DNA of 64,000 bases. It comes from an uncultured Prevotellaceae bacterium (GTDB lineage Bacteria; Bacteroidota; Bacteroidia; Bacteroidales; Bacteroidaceae). Both the position numbers and the translations under genes were made by a program. Positions 42,795-52,149 of the stretch are shown here, piece after piece. The stretch is from contig CALCEL010000083.1 in the NCBI GenBank assembly GCA_937900485.1, forward strand, positions 1-64,000, read 5' to 3'. The notes under the pieces were generated by a model. It did no database searches. It was given only the letters and a program-made list of their open reading frames with translations, and had not been told where the DNA came from. How positions within the stretch are numbered: the stretch's first letter is position 1; every line of letters begins with the position of its first letter.

Positions 42795-43439
42795 CTACAT
42801 ATTATTGACCGACTCCTCTATTATCTTCAGGGAGCCGTTGCTCAGTTTGGTGAAGACGAAACGTCCATTCTTAATCTTATTGTTCTTATGGTCGTAGAGC
42901 TTAGCGCTGTCGAACCTTTTACCATTCACACGAGTCTCGAAATGCAAGTGTTCCGTTGTTGCCCTTCCTGTCCTTCCAGTCAACCCGATAAACTGTCCAG
43001 CTTTGACGACGTCACCTTTTTTTACCTTGTTTTTTGACTGATGGCTATATAACGTCTCAAGCCCATTGTCGTGTCGTATTATTATGGTGTTGCCATAACC
43101 ATAATAGACCTGTGACATAGTGACCACTCCGGAGAAAGCCGCGAATATGGAGTCATTAGGCTTTGTCTTGATATCCGTGCCAGAGTGATGTCGTCTGCCT
43201 CCGTAAGGGCTTATGACATGAGCTCCCGGCAAAGGGTAGCACCACTCGTCATCGCTCATATCAGCGAAGTTAACGGTAAAGGTGTTAGCGTCGGCAAACG
43301 GGTTCTTCATTGCCTGTTCACTTATCACCTCACTTTTAACGGTATCATTGTCGTATGACACACGGTTTTCATTGACCTGCGAATACACGTCAGGTGCGAA
43401 CACGAAAAAGAAAATAGATATAAGTATAGTAACAAACAT
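42795..43439 (-). CDS. M23 family metallopeptidase
   Basis: The product of about 214 residues has an N-terminal signal segment (MFVTILISIFFFVFAPDVYS) and a LytM/M23 domain with the zinc-binding HHSGTDI and HLHFETR motifs and a GYGNTIIIRHDNGLETLYSH core. The catalytic residues are intact, so it is probably a periplasmic peptidoglycan endopeptidase. I chose the ATG at 43439; an upstream start would overlap dacB. It follows dacB after 5 bases, suggesting a cell-wall gene cluster with dacB and the PH-domain gene. Confidence 0.92.
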   Translation of the reverse strand: MFVTILISIFFFVFAPDVYSQVNENRVSYDNDTVKSEVISEQAMKNPFADANTFTVNFADMSDDEWCYPLPGAHVISPYGGRRHHSGTDIKTKPNDSIFAAFSGVVTMSQVYYGYGNTIIIRHDNGLETLYSHQSKNKVKKGDVVKAGQFIGLTGRTGRATTEHLHFETRVNGKRFDSAKLYDHKNNKIKNGRFVFTKLSNGSLKIIEESVNNM

Positions 43440-43444
43440 AATAT

Positions 43445-44782
43445 TTAATCGGCGATAATTGTACAAATCCTATCTTGAAAATCCTGACCAGTCTTATTCT
43501 TCATGACTCCATTAATAATGATTGAGAAGGCGAAGAGATGTCCGTTCGGAGCGTTGATATATCCTGATAGACTACTTACCCCCTTCAATGTGCCGGTCTT
43601 AGCATGCACATTATACTGTACATTACCCGAGGTCATACGTTTGCTGAGCGTGCCGTCCTTTCCTGAAATAGGTAGAGCGGGATACAGGTAATCGAAGATA
43701 TTGTGGTTCTGGTACGCATACCTCAGCAGGGCAATCTGAGTGTTTGCCGTGTGATAGTCATAAAGACTCACCCCGCTGCCATCAGCTATCTCGACATCGT
43801 TAATCGCCACACCTGCTTTCCGCAACACCTTCTCAATCTGCCTTACACCGTCCTTTTCCGTGCATCCCTTATTCTTGTTTATCTTGGCTAATTTCCAAAA
43901 CAAAGACTCGGCGTATAAGTTATCTGAGTTTTTCAGTGTACGCTGAAGCACCTGCTCCACCGTTGTGGAGTTAGTGTAGAAACATCGTGGTGAGTATTTT
44001 GAGAGCAGTGTCTTGACTCCGTGACTGAATGATTCTAATGTGTCGCCTTCAGCACTAATAGCTATGACACCTTTCTCTTTCAGCACGTCACCTAAGGTGA
44101 TAAGGAAATGGGTCCATGGTCTGAAGGCTGGGTCTTTTGAATATTTTGTGGATGCCGGAGCGTTCTGACCTCTGTTAAACATCAAAGCACTTAAATACGG
44201 CTCGTAGGTGGACGGGACATCATCCCAACACCATCCTTTTCCGTAAAGTAGTGTGTCTCTCATGCTTATGTCGGCATAGAGGGTTCCTCTGACACATTTC
44301 ACTCCCTGGCCTATCAGGGCGTCTGCTATGTCTCTCAGCTTTTCATACGTGAATGTCGGATCGAAGTCACCGACGACGTACACGTCGCCATTCAACACGC
44401 TGTCGGCACGATTGATCTTACCGGTGTAATACGCCTTGGTGCGGTACTCATGTGAGGCGCCGAGAAGGCTCAATGCTGATATGCTGGTCAGCAGTTTCTG
44501 AGTTGACGCCGGACGCAACACCTTATTCTCATTAAATGAATAGAACAAAGTGTCTTGCGTCAGGTCATAAATGCACATGCCGACTGTGAACGGAGCATCA
44601 ATAGCCTCATACACTATGGTGTCAAGCTGGAGTCTCACCCTGTCCTCCCAAGGTATGGAGTCCTCACGTACCGAATCACTCAGCGACTCACCAACCACCT
44701 GTTCATATGACACGTCCTGCGCACATACGCACAATGAATGACATAACGCTATGAGAACGTAAATAAACCTTTTAATCTTCAT
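43445..44782 (-). CDS. dacB: D-alanyl-D-alanine carboxypeptidase (PBP4/DacB family)
   Basis: Trims peptidoglycan stem peptides. The 445-residue product has a signal peptide (to VCAQ) and the serine-peptidase S13 motifs: SxxK as Ser93-Thr-Gln-Lys96 in PASTQKLLTS, SxN as SDNLYAE, and KTG in VHAKTGTLKG. This fits PBP4-type DD-carboxypeptidase/endopeptidases of S13, with the usual inserted domain between SxxK and SxN. Its start overlaps the PH-domain gene end by 11 bases, and the M23 gene follows directly. Confidence 0.93.
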   Translation of the reverse strand: MKIKRFIYVLIALCHSLCVCAQDVSYEQVVGESLSDSVREDSIPWEDRVRLQLDTIVYEAIDAPFTVGMCIYDLTQDTLFYSFNENKVLRPASTQKLLTSISALSLLGASHEYRTKAYYTGKINRADSVLNGDVYVVGDFDPTFTYEKLRDIADALIGQGVKCVRGTLYADISMRDTLLYGKGWCWDDVPSTYEPYLSALMFNRGQNAPASTKYSKDPAFRPWTHFLITLGDVLKEKGVIAISAEGDTLESFSHGVKTLLSKYSPRCFYTNSTTVEQVLQRTLKNSDNLYAESLFWKLAKINKNKGCTEKDGVRQIEKVLRKAGVAINDVEIADGSGVSLYDYHTANTQIALLRYAYQNHNIFDYLYPALPISGKDGTLSKRMTSGNVQYNVHAKTGTLKGVSSLSGYINAPNGHLFAFSIIINGVMKNKTGQDFQDRICTIIAD

Positions 44783-45203
44783 ATATCCTTGTCTCTTTAG
44801 TCTTATTTATCTTACCGATGAAATCACCGACATTATCAGGGTTGACAAAGAGAATGACCTGCTTGTCAGTGGTCAGTCTCACTCGCTCACCTATCTTAAT
44901 ACCAGAAAAGGAAAATGAACAAACGTTTTCCACCTTTACTATGTCATGTATATCGACTATCACGTCACGAGCGAATCGTCCCTTATGTATCACAAGCATA
45001 CCGTCAGTGGTTATCGTATAGGTGGTGTTGATCATCCTCTCTACGACAACGACCATAAGGAAAATCACTATGGAGAGTAATATGCCGACAACGGGCTTGG
45101 TACCGTTATCAACCTGCCATAAGAGGCAGGCTACACATATAAATAGAAAGACCAGGACAGCATACTGTCCAGTGGTGATCTTTGCGTGAAAAAGTCTGTT
45201 CAA
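44772..45203 (-). CDS. PH-domain membrane protein
   Basis: The 143-residue product has two adjacent transmembrane segments (QYAVLVFLFICVACLLW and VVGILLSIVIFLMVVVV) and a bacterial PH-like domain (TYTITTDGMLVIHKGRFARDVIVDIHDIVKVENV ... VILFVNPDNVGDFIGKI). Function is unknown; such proteins are widespread membrane proteins. The start codon is TTG at 45203: no ATG precedes the first membrane segment. It overlaps dacB by 11 bases, so co-expression with the cell-wall genes is likely. Confidence 0.8.
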   Translation of the reverse strand: MNRLFHAKITTGQYAVLVFLFICVACLLWQVDNGTKPVVGILLSIVIFLMVVVVERMINTTYTITTDGMLVIHKGRFARDVIVDIHDIVKVENVCSFSFSGIKIGERVRLTTDKQVILFVNPDNVGDFIGKINKTKETRIYED

Positions 45204-45308
45204 TGTTTATGTTATTTATATGGTGAATAATAAAAGCGTGACGTTACATCAACGACGAGACATGAGTCTGTCACATGTGTTCAGGCTGTCATCACCGACT
45301 GGTGTATG

Positions 45309-45360
45309 GAAAAAATGCGTGAAGCAGTCAGGGATACGTACGTATCTGCCTGACCGCTTC
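45309..45360 (-). terminator. Terminator of the M16 protease gene
   Basis: Arms GAAGCAGTCAGG (45321-45332) and CCTGACCGCTTC (45349-45360), with one A/C mismatch, enclose the perfect palindrome GATACGTACGTATC. On the minus strand it is followed by a T run (A run 45309-45315). It lies 12 bases past the M16 stop. Confidence 0.85.
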
Positions 45361-45372
45361 TCATGTCACTTA

Positions 45373-48174
45373 TCACTTTACCGGGCTTGTCATACCAACC
45401 TCGATGAGGTTTCCGCTTGTGAAGATTTTCTTGGCAAGTTTTCTGACAGAGTCGACAGTCACGGCATTAACCTGTTTCTCGTATCCGTCAACACAGTTGA
45501 TGCCCATACGTGTAGACAGCTGCAGCTGAGTCATCCAATAGTTGTTCTTCTTCAGGTTCTCCGCCTGTAATCTGAGAAGATACTCCTTCGCTTTCTGCAG
45601 TTCCACCTCTGACGGTCCCTCATTTATGAGTTTCTCGATTCCATCGTAAACGATCTTCGTCATACGCTCACGTTTCTCTGGTGCTGTCGGGAGTTGTATC
45701 TCAGCCAACGCCAGCTTCTCAGGGTATTGGGTGATATTCATACTTACACCTACAGAGTAAGCACCACCCTCATCCTCTCGTACTGTCTGAGTGAACAATG
45801 TTTTTGTGACATATTTCAGAGCATCCAGAGTGATGTCGTTCTCCATATTAAGCTCCAACGGAGCGCTGTAAACAAACAAGACGATGGCGTTAGGTGTCTG
45901 CTGCTCTTTCTCAAAGACATTCTTTCTGACACCCTTGGCAATTTTCTTCGTACCCTCTCGATATGACTCGCTACCCTTGATGACTGGTAACGCTCCTATA
46001 TACTTCGCCAACAGAGGAGCCACGGAGTCTGCGTCAATGTCTCCGACGAAATAGAACTCGAAGTCATCACCGTCAGCGAAACGCTCTCTGTATATGTTCA
46101 GACACTTGTCATAGTCAATTTTATCGAAATCCTCTGAGCGTGTACGTCTTGAGCGTACATTGTCATTGTACATAACCTTAGATATCGTGTCCACCAACGC
46201 AACCATAGGGTCCATCTCCTGGTTCTGCATAATATCCTTAGAGCGTTTGATATATGACTTGAACGCCTCGTCGTCTCTTCTTGGAGACGTGAAACGCAAG
46301 TACATGAGCTGTAACATCGTCTCAAGGTCTTTCTTCACGCATGAGCCGGTGACAGACTCTGTTCTGTCGCTAACAGACGCATTACAGCTAACCTGGATTC
46401 CAGCGAGTTTCTTATTGAGATCTGTCTCACTGAAAGCACCAAGTCCACCCTCAGACACCACGCCGACATTGCCAAACTGCAGATAGTCCTCATCGTCATA
46501 CAATGACGTACCTCCCCAGCTGACAGCGCGCATCATGATCTGGTTTGGAGCGTAGTCAGTCTTCTTGACATGTATCTTAATTCCATTCTTGAGAGTAATC
46601 AGCTTAGAGCCGAAGACATCATCTTTGACACTCTTGACCTTACTGCTCTTTGGCAATGATGTGATGAGAGGGTCTGTGTTCACCTCTTCCTTGTATGGCT
46701 CAATCTCCTCCGCCTTAACCTCGTCAAGGTACTTGGTTATGTTTTCCTTTGTAGGGTAGTTAATGCCTTCTTTGTCCGGGAAAAATCCTATGACGACGAG
46801 ATTAGAGTCAGGCAATTGTGACACGAACTGATTGACATAGTCTAACGGGATATTAGGAACAATCTGGTTCATCAGCATGTACTCTGTCTCGATATTCACC
46901 ATAGGCTCGCTATCCAAGTAATTTCTCACGCACTGATTAACAAAAGCGCTACTTTTGATCTTGTCTCTACCCTGGTATTCTTTCTCCACATCAGACAAAC
47001 AATCTGCTTTGAATCGCTCGTACTCTGACGCCGTGAATCCATAACGTGACGCGCGCAGAATCTCTCGGTAAAGTCCTTTCACCGCATCCTTGTCACCGTT
47101 ATCCTTAAACACAACTCCTCCAGTAACCGCGTCTTTGGTCTTGGCTACAAAGAAGTTGTCGAAATATATGCCGGCCTGAATGAAAGGAGAGTCTTCTTTC
47201 TTCATGATTTCCTCCATACGACTTGATATCATCGTACTAACCGCATTCTTCACATACTCGTACGCGAAATATGAGGCAGTAGACTTTAATGCGTCAGGAA
47301 ATGGCTCCATCTTCCAAAACAGTTCAATGAGTGAGTTTGCCTGTTCCTTGTCCTTCTGTATTGACACGATGGTCTCTTTATTGTCTGGTACTGGATAGAA
47401 CTCACGTACTGCGGGATTCTCCACCTTCTTGATGTCTGAGAATATCGTCTTCACCTTCTCCTCGATAACGTTCACGTCCACATCACCAACGATGATTATG
47501 GCCTGAAGATCTGGACGGTACCATTTCTTATAGTAGTCTTTGAGAGTCTGATAAGGGAAGTTCATCACGATATCCATCGTTCCGATCGGCATTCTCTCGG
47601 CATATTTACTACCCGGATATATCTCAGGCAGTGACTTCTCTGTCAGTCTCTGCATTGCCGAGCTTCGCATTCTCCACTCCTCGTTAATCACTCCTCTCTC
47701 TTTGTCAATCTCACTATCCTCAAGTGTCAGGTCGTGACTCCAGTCGTGCAAGATGTAGAGACAAGAGTCGATAGCTCCAGGCACTTCCACATTGACATTG
47801 TCTATATTATAGACGGTCTCATCAAAACTGGTGTATGCGTTTAGGTTCTCTCCGAACTTAACGCCTATGGTCTCAAGGTATTTTTTCAGACGGTCACCCG
47901 GGAAATTCTTAGTGCCGTTAAAACACATATGCTCCAGGAAATGCGCAAGACCTCTCTGGTTGTCATCTTCCTGCATGGAACCGACATTCTGCGCAATGTA
48001 AAAAAATGCTCGTTTCTCCGGCCATTCGTTATGACGAATGTAATAAGTTAGTCCATTCGGGAGAACACCTTTCTTGATCTGCGGATCAGACGGTATCTCC
48101 ATGTTTTGAGCTTGTGCGCCTAACGCACCACAGCAGACAATGCTTAAAAAAAGCAATAGTTTTCTAAGTTTCAT
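45373..48174 (-). CDS. M16 family zinc protease
   Basis: Pitrilysin-type metalloprotease. The 933-residue product has a signal peptide (to GAQAQ), an N-terminal active domain with the inverted zinc motif HxxEH as His78-Phe-Leu-Glu81-His82 (AHFLEHMCFNGTKNFPG) and the distal Glu in ERGVINEEWRMRS. Two further M16 domains follow, the C-terminal one inactive (ISVLKNGIKIHVKKTDY-like start, then EGGLGAFSETDLNKKLAGIQ). It is probably periplasmic and degrades peptides. Single gene with its own terminator. Confidence 0.93.
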   Translation of the reverse strand: MKLRKLLLFLSIVCCGALGAQAQNMEIPSDPQIKKGVLPNGLTYYIRHNEWPEKRAFFYIAQNVGSMQEDDNQRGLAHFLEHMCFNGTKNFPGDRLKKYLETIGVKFGENLNAYTSFDETVYNIDNVNVEVPGAIDSCLYILHDWSHDLTLEDSEIDKERGVINEEWRMRSSAMQRLTEKSLPEIYPGSKYAERMPIGTMDIVMNFPYQTLKDYYKKWYRPDLQAIIIVGDVDVNVIEEKVKTIFSDIKKVENPAVREFYPVPDNKETIVSIQKDKEQANSLIELFWKMEPFPDALKSTASYFAYEYVKNAVSTMISSRMEEIMKKEDSPFIQAGIYFDNFFVAKTKDAVTGGVVFKDNGDKDAVKGLYREILRASRYGFTASEYERFKADCLSDVEKEYQGRDKIKSSAFVNQCVRNYLDSEPMVNIETEYMLMNQIVPNIPLDYVNQFVSQLPDSNLVVIGFFPDKEGINYPTKENITKYLDEVKAEEIEPYKEEVNTDPLITSLPKSSKVKSVKDDVFGSKLITLKNGIKIHVKKTDYAPNQIMMRAVSWGGTSLYDDEDYLQFGNVGVVSEGGLGAFSETDLNKKLAGIQVSCNASVSDRTESVTGSCVKKDLETMLQLMYLRFTSPRRDDEAFKSYIKRSKDIMQNQEMDPMVALVDTISKVMYNDNVRSRRTRSEDFDKIDYDKCLNIYRERFADGDDFEFYFVGDIDADSVAPLLAKYIGALPVIKGSESYREGTKKIAKGVRKNVFEKEQQTPNAIVLFVYSAPLELNMENDITLDALKYVTKTLFTQTVREDEGGAYSVGVSMNITQYPEKLALAEIQLPTAPEKRERMTKIVYDGIEKLINEGPSEVELQKAKEYLLRLQAENLKKNNYWMTQLQLSTRMGINCVDGYEKQVNAVTVDSVRKLAKKIFTSGNLIEVGMTSPVK

Positions 48175-48296
48175 AAATATGAATATTAGTTCATTAAAAG
48201 TATTTATTATACAGCATCAAAGGAGGGTTCTGAAATTATCTACATGAGAATATCCAGAACCATCCCAAGTTTACAATCAGATTAAACGCTTCGTCA

Positions 48297-49889
48297 TTAT
48301 TTCACGTTGTCAAGGGCGTGTTTCGCATAATCCACGGTATAATGCAATCCACGGCTCTCTTTACGCTCTAAAGCCTGACGGGTTATGAGATATCCCACAT
48401 TAATCATATTGCGAAGCTCACATATATCTCTTGTCGGCTTGACACGCTTAAACAGATGCTCAGTCTCCTCATAAAGCAGGTCTAAGCGCTCCCAAGCGCG
48501 GTGAAGACGCAGGTCGCTTCTCACGATTCCCACATAGGTGGACATAATCTGTCCTACTTCCTTGGCATCCTGAGCAATGAGGACTTTCTCCTCGTTCGTC
48601 ATTGTGCCCTCATCGTTCCACTCAGGTATCTTCTCGTTGAACTCATAGCCGTCAATGACGTCAAGTGAATGTCTTGCAGCCGCATCAGCATAGACCACGG
48701 CTTCTATGAGAGAGTTGCTGGCGAGTCGGTTTCCGCCGTGAAGACCTGTACAAGAACACTCGCCCACAGCATAGAGACGCTTGATGGAGCTTTGTCCGTC
48801 TAGGTCAACCTGTATACCTCCACACATATAATGTGCTGACGGAGCAACTGGTATATACTGCTTCGTTATGTCTATTCCTATTGAGAGACACTTAGCGTAA
48901 ATGTTCGGGAAGTGTTTTTTAGTCTCCTCCGGATCTTTGTGTGTGACATCGAGGCAGACATGGTCCAAAGCATGCACTTTCATCTCATTATCGATGGCGC
49001 GAGCCACGATATCACGCGGAGCGAGACTGAGTCGCTCGTCATACTTCTGCATGAACTCCTCACCATTAGGCAAACGTAATATGCCACCGTATCCTCGCAT
49101 GGCCTCGGTAATCAGGTAAGCCGGATGGGTCTCATTAGGATTGAACAATACTGTCGGATGGAACTGTACAAACTCCATGTCTTTCACCTTACCCTTTGCA
49201 CGATATACCATGGCTATACCATCTCCTGTCGCTATGCTCGGATTAGATGTTGTCTGGTATATCGCTCCTGTACCTCCAGTAGCCATCAGCGTAACCTTAG
49301 AGAGATAGGTGTCAACCTTTCCTGTCTCCGGATTAAGTACATACGCTCCATAACACTCTATGTCCGGAGTACGTCTGGTAACCCTTATCCCTAAATGATG
49401 CTGAGTGATTATCTCCACGGCAAAATGATTCTCAAACACTTCAATATCCGGATTGTTTCGCACTGCGGCTATAAGACCTCTCTGTATCTCCGCACCAGTG
49501 TCATCAGCATGGTGAAGAATACGAAACTCAGAATGACCTCCCTCTCTGTGCAAGTCGAAGGAGCCGTCTTCTTTTTTATCGAAATTAACACCCCACTTCA
49601 CAAGATCTTTGATGCCAGCAGGAGCATTACGCACCACTTGCTCCACTGCCTCCCTATTGTTAATGAAGTCTCCCGCTATCATCGTATCCTCTATATGCTT
49701 CTCGAAATTGTCAACAAGTAAGTTGGTGACAGAGGATATTCCTCCCTGTGCCTTCGCCGTATTAGCTTCCTCAATAGTTGTCTTACATATTATGGCAACC
49801 TTACCTTTTTTCTCTTTAGCAACTTTAAGTGCATAACACATACCGGCTACTCCAGAACCGATAATGAGAAAATCAAATTTATGCGTCAT
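48297..49889 (-). CDS. nadB: L-aspartate oxidase
   Basis: FAD enzyme that oxidises aspartate to iminoaspartate, the first step of de novo NAD synthesis. The 530-residue product has the dinucleotide motif DFLIIGSGVAGMCYAL, KAQGGISSV, the HREGGHSEFRILHHADDTGAEI active region, RDIVARAID, HYMCGGIQVDLDG and GLHGGNRLASNSLIEAVVY. These features separate it from fumarate reductase flavoproteins. nadA and nadC are not in the window. A hairpin (49906-49944) lies just upstream. Confidence 0.95.
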   Translation of the reverse strand: MTHKFDFLIIGSGVAGMCYALKVAKEKKGKVAIICKTTIEEANTAKAQGGISSVTNLLVDNFEKHIEDTMIAGDFINNREAVEQVVRNAPAGIKDLVKWGVNFDKKEDGSFDLHREGGHSEFRILHHADDTGAEIQRGLIAAVRNNPDIEVFENHFAVEIITQHHLGIRVTRRTPDIECYGAYVLNPETGKVDTYLSKVTLMATGGTGAIYQTTSNPSIATGDGIAMVYRAKGKVKDMEFVQFHPTVLFNPNETHPAYLITEAMRGYGGILRLPNGEEFMQKYDERLSLAPRDIVARAIDNEMKVHALDHVCLDVTHKDPEETKKHFPNIYAKCLSIGIDITKQYIPVAPSAHYMCGGIQVDLDGQSSIKRLYAVGECSCTGLHGGNRLASNSLIEAVVYADAAARHSLDVIDGYEFNEKIPEWNDEGTMTNEEKVLIAQDAKEVGQIMSTYVGIVRSDLRLHRAWERLDLLYEETEHLFKRVKPTRDICELRNMINVGYLITRQALERKESRGLHYTVDYAKHALDNVK

Positions 49890-49905
49890 CTTTATATATC
49901 TTTAA

Positions 49906-49944
49906 GTTCAAATGAATCTCAGTGTTGGTGAGACTCATTCGAAC
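49906..49944 (-). terminator. Imperfect hairpin between the EnvC-like gene and nadB
   Basis: GTTC-AATG-TCTCA and TGAGA-CATT-GAAC arms pair with small bulges over about 16 bases each. It lies 27 bases past the EnvC-like stop and just before the nadB start. No T run follows, so termination is uncertain. Confidence 0.45.
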
Positions 49945-49971
49945 GATTTACCATCTATCGCTATTTCGTGT

Positions 49972-51426
49972 TTACCTAACCCACTGCTCCGGATTGAGTC
50001 GTTCCCTCTCTTTTCTCATCTGGAACTGCAGTATATACCTTCCATCAGTATCAGTACCAATTGTTCCCAATGTGTCTCTGGTCTTCACCTTTTGTCCTTT
50101 ATGCACACTGACAGAAGACAAACCAGAGTAGACTGATATATATGAGCCGTGACGTAACATCACCACATATCGTCCACCATACTGGAACACGGAGCTGACA
50201 TCACCGTCAAATACTGCTCTCGCAGAACTTCCTTCTTGTCCTAATATGTCTATACCCTTATTCTCGAGTGTGACATTTTTCAAACCTGACACCGTATAAG
50301 TACCATAATGTCCCACCACTGAATAAGAACCTGTGACCGGCATCGGAAGCTTACCTTTATTATTAGCGAAACTTCCTGACAGCTTAACATTATCGCTGTT
50401 AGCTTTCCAAGCCTCCATCTTCACACGCTCAATTTTCTCCTCGTCCTCAGCTGCTTTCACCTCAGCATTCGCCTTAGCCAAAGCCTCTTTGGCAGCCGCC
50501 TTCTCTTTCGCCGTCTTTGCGTTTCTCTTCATCTTCTCAGCTGCCAATTTTGCTGCTCTGGCTTCCTCAAGCTTCTTGGCTTTTTCCTTGGCTGCCTGCT
50601 CTGCTTGCCTATTACGCTCCTGCTCCTCTCGGCGAGCTGCTTCCAACTCAATCTGTATTATACGCTCAATCTCATCATTGAGTGATTTCTCTCTTTGCTG
50701 ATATTGCTTGATTTGTTGTTGAACTCCAGACAAGTTCTTATTAAGAAAGGCTACCTTCGTCTCACATGATGACTTCAAATTAGTAAGCACCTTCTCACCC
50801 TCTCTCATGTTGGCAAGGTTCCTCTCAACTTTAGTTTTTGCTTCAAGAACATGACTTTTTGTACTCGTCACCTCATCTTGTTTCTCCTTCAATAGTGTTC
50901 CTTGCGCCCTCTGATATGTGGAATATTCCTTCATGTAGCGCATCCTTCGCATCATCTGAGAGAAATTGTCAGCGGAGAAAATGAACATCAGCTTCTCTTG
51001 CGCAGAACGATTTTTTCTCATATGAACAACGGCCTTGGCAAATCGTTTCTTCTTGATATCAAGTTCTTTCTCAAGACGTTTGAGTTCGTTGGACAATGAG
51101 TCAATAGTGTCATTAAGTGATCTCACCTCAGTATTCAAACTGTCAATAGACACTTTCTGTTTGCCAATCTTATTGTCTAATATCAACACGCTGTCAAGAT
51201 TTGACTTGATAGACTTGTTAAGCTCGGCTGCTTTTAATGCGGCCTGCTTACGTTTCTTCTCCACTTCAGCCTTCTCTTTTTGAAGACGCACCTTGTCCGT
51301 AGTCGCATTCTTACTTACTGTCTTGGTGGTAGTAGTTTTTTTCTGTGTGGTCTTTTTTGTGGTTTGTCCCGACACAGGCAAAAACATCAAAAAGAACAAA
51401 ATGAGTAATATTGAGATTTTATTCAT
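49972..51426 (-). CDS. EnvC-like murein hydrolase activator with degenerate LytM domain
   Basis: The 484-residue product has a signal peptide (to FLPVSGQT), a Lys/Thr-rich linker, two long coiled-coil stretches (about 45-275 and 285-335, rich in Ala/Glu/Lys) and a C-terminal M23-like domain. In that domain the zinc ligands are lost: the HxxxD position reads NKGID and the HLHF position reads LQFQM. EnvC proteins with such dead domains activate amidases for daughter-cell separation; the same role is inferred here. It follows DUF4292 after 43 bases in the dut-TPR-DUF4292-EnvC cluster. Confidence 0.9.
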   Translation of the reverse strand: MNKISILLILFFLMFLPVSGQTTKKTTQKKTTTTKTVSKNATTDKVRLQKEKAEVEKKRKQAALKAAELNKSIKSNLDSVLILDNKIGKQKVSIDSLNTEVRSLNDTIDSLSNELKRLEKELDIKKKRFAKAVVHMRKNRSAQEKLMFIFSADNFSQMMRRMRYMKEYSTYQRAQGTLLKEKQDEVTSTKSHVLEAKTKVERNLANMREGEKVLTNLKSSCETKVAFLNKNLSGVQQQIKQYQQREKSLNDEIERIIQIELEAARREEQERNRQAEQAAKEKAKKLEEARAAKLAAEKMKRNAKTAKEKAAAKEALAKANAEVKAAEDEEKIERVKMEAWKANSDNVKLSGSFANNKGKLPMPVTGSYSVVGHYGTYTVSGLKNVTLENKGIDILGQEGSSARAVFDGDVSSVFQYGGRYVVMLRHGSYISVYSGLSSVSVHKGQKVKTRDTLGTIGTDTDGRYILQFQMRKERERLNPEQWVR

Positions 51427-51469
51427 TAAAAATTATTTTTATAACATCTTGCTAGGATATCTATATTGT

Positions 51470-52138
51470 CTATTCTTCGCTTATCATAGATTGAAACAGG
51501 ACTGCCGCTGACACTCGCTCATACTTACCGGATATTTTCGTATTTGCGCTCCATCCACCATCATCACCAATATTACTTAACCTTAGGTCTATAGTGACAG
51601 GGGTCTTCATAGGTATGGTATAAGATATCGTCTTACTATTCACAGCCTCAGTCGCCTTCTCCCAAAACAATAGTTGTATTGCTGAAAATGTCACATTCCG
51701 ACCGGCAAGTGTACTGATTGTTCCGTACGACTCACGCAAAAAACGTTTGTTCACTCTGTCCACAACCAAGATTGAGTCTTTGTCAAGTTCCATACGACCA
51801 ACCTCCATAACACCAAGCACAGGATCCACCAACGTAAGGAGTATGACGTCATCTCTACGCATCTTAAGCTGTCCATTGGTAGATATATCTTTGTCACCGA
51901 CAGTCAACTTAACGTTCACTTTAGCAGTTAGATTCTCACCGTATTTCCATATCTGGGTATTGTCGGTCTTTTCTAACTTTTCGCCAGCAACAATATCACC
52001 AGTTTCATTTGTGTCTGCTACTATTTTTTTACTTGACCGACAAGACGTGACACACAACGCTGCAATTGTAAGCATCACTAACGACACACATTTGCAGAGA
52101 CAGGTTTGAAGCGTATACGATCTGTTTATTAATGTCAT
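51470..52138 (-). CDS. DUF4292 lipoprotein
   Basis: The product of about 222 residues has a lipoprotein signal with lipobox VTSCRSSKK, then a DUF4292 body (LTAKVNVKLTVGDKDISTNGQLKMRRDDVILLTLVDPVLGVMEVGRMELDKDSILVVDRVNKRF). The fold is probably LolA/LppX-like, which suggests binding of lipid or lipoprotein in the periplasm, but this is inference. I chose the ATG at 52138, 11 bases past the TPR stop; a GTG at 52153 is an alternative. It lies between the TPR and EnvC-like genes, a conserved Bacteroidales arrangement. Confidence 0.85.
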   Translation of the reverse strand: MTLINRSYTLQTCLCKCVSLVMLTIAALCVTSCRSSKKIVADTNETGDIVAGEKLEKTDNTQIWKYGENLTAKVNVKLTVGDKDISTNGQLKMRRDDVILLTLVDPVLGVMEVGRMELDKDSILVVDRVNKRFLRESYGTISTLAGRNVTFSAIQLLFWEKATEAVNSKTISYTIPMKTPVTIDLRLSNIGDDGGWSANTKISGKYERVSAAVLFQSMISEE

Positions 52139-52149
52139 AATATGTACGA

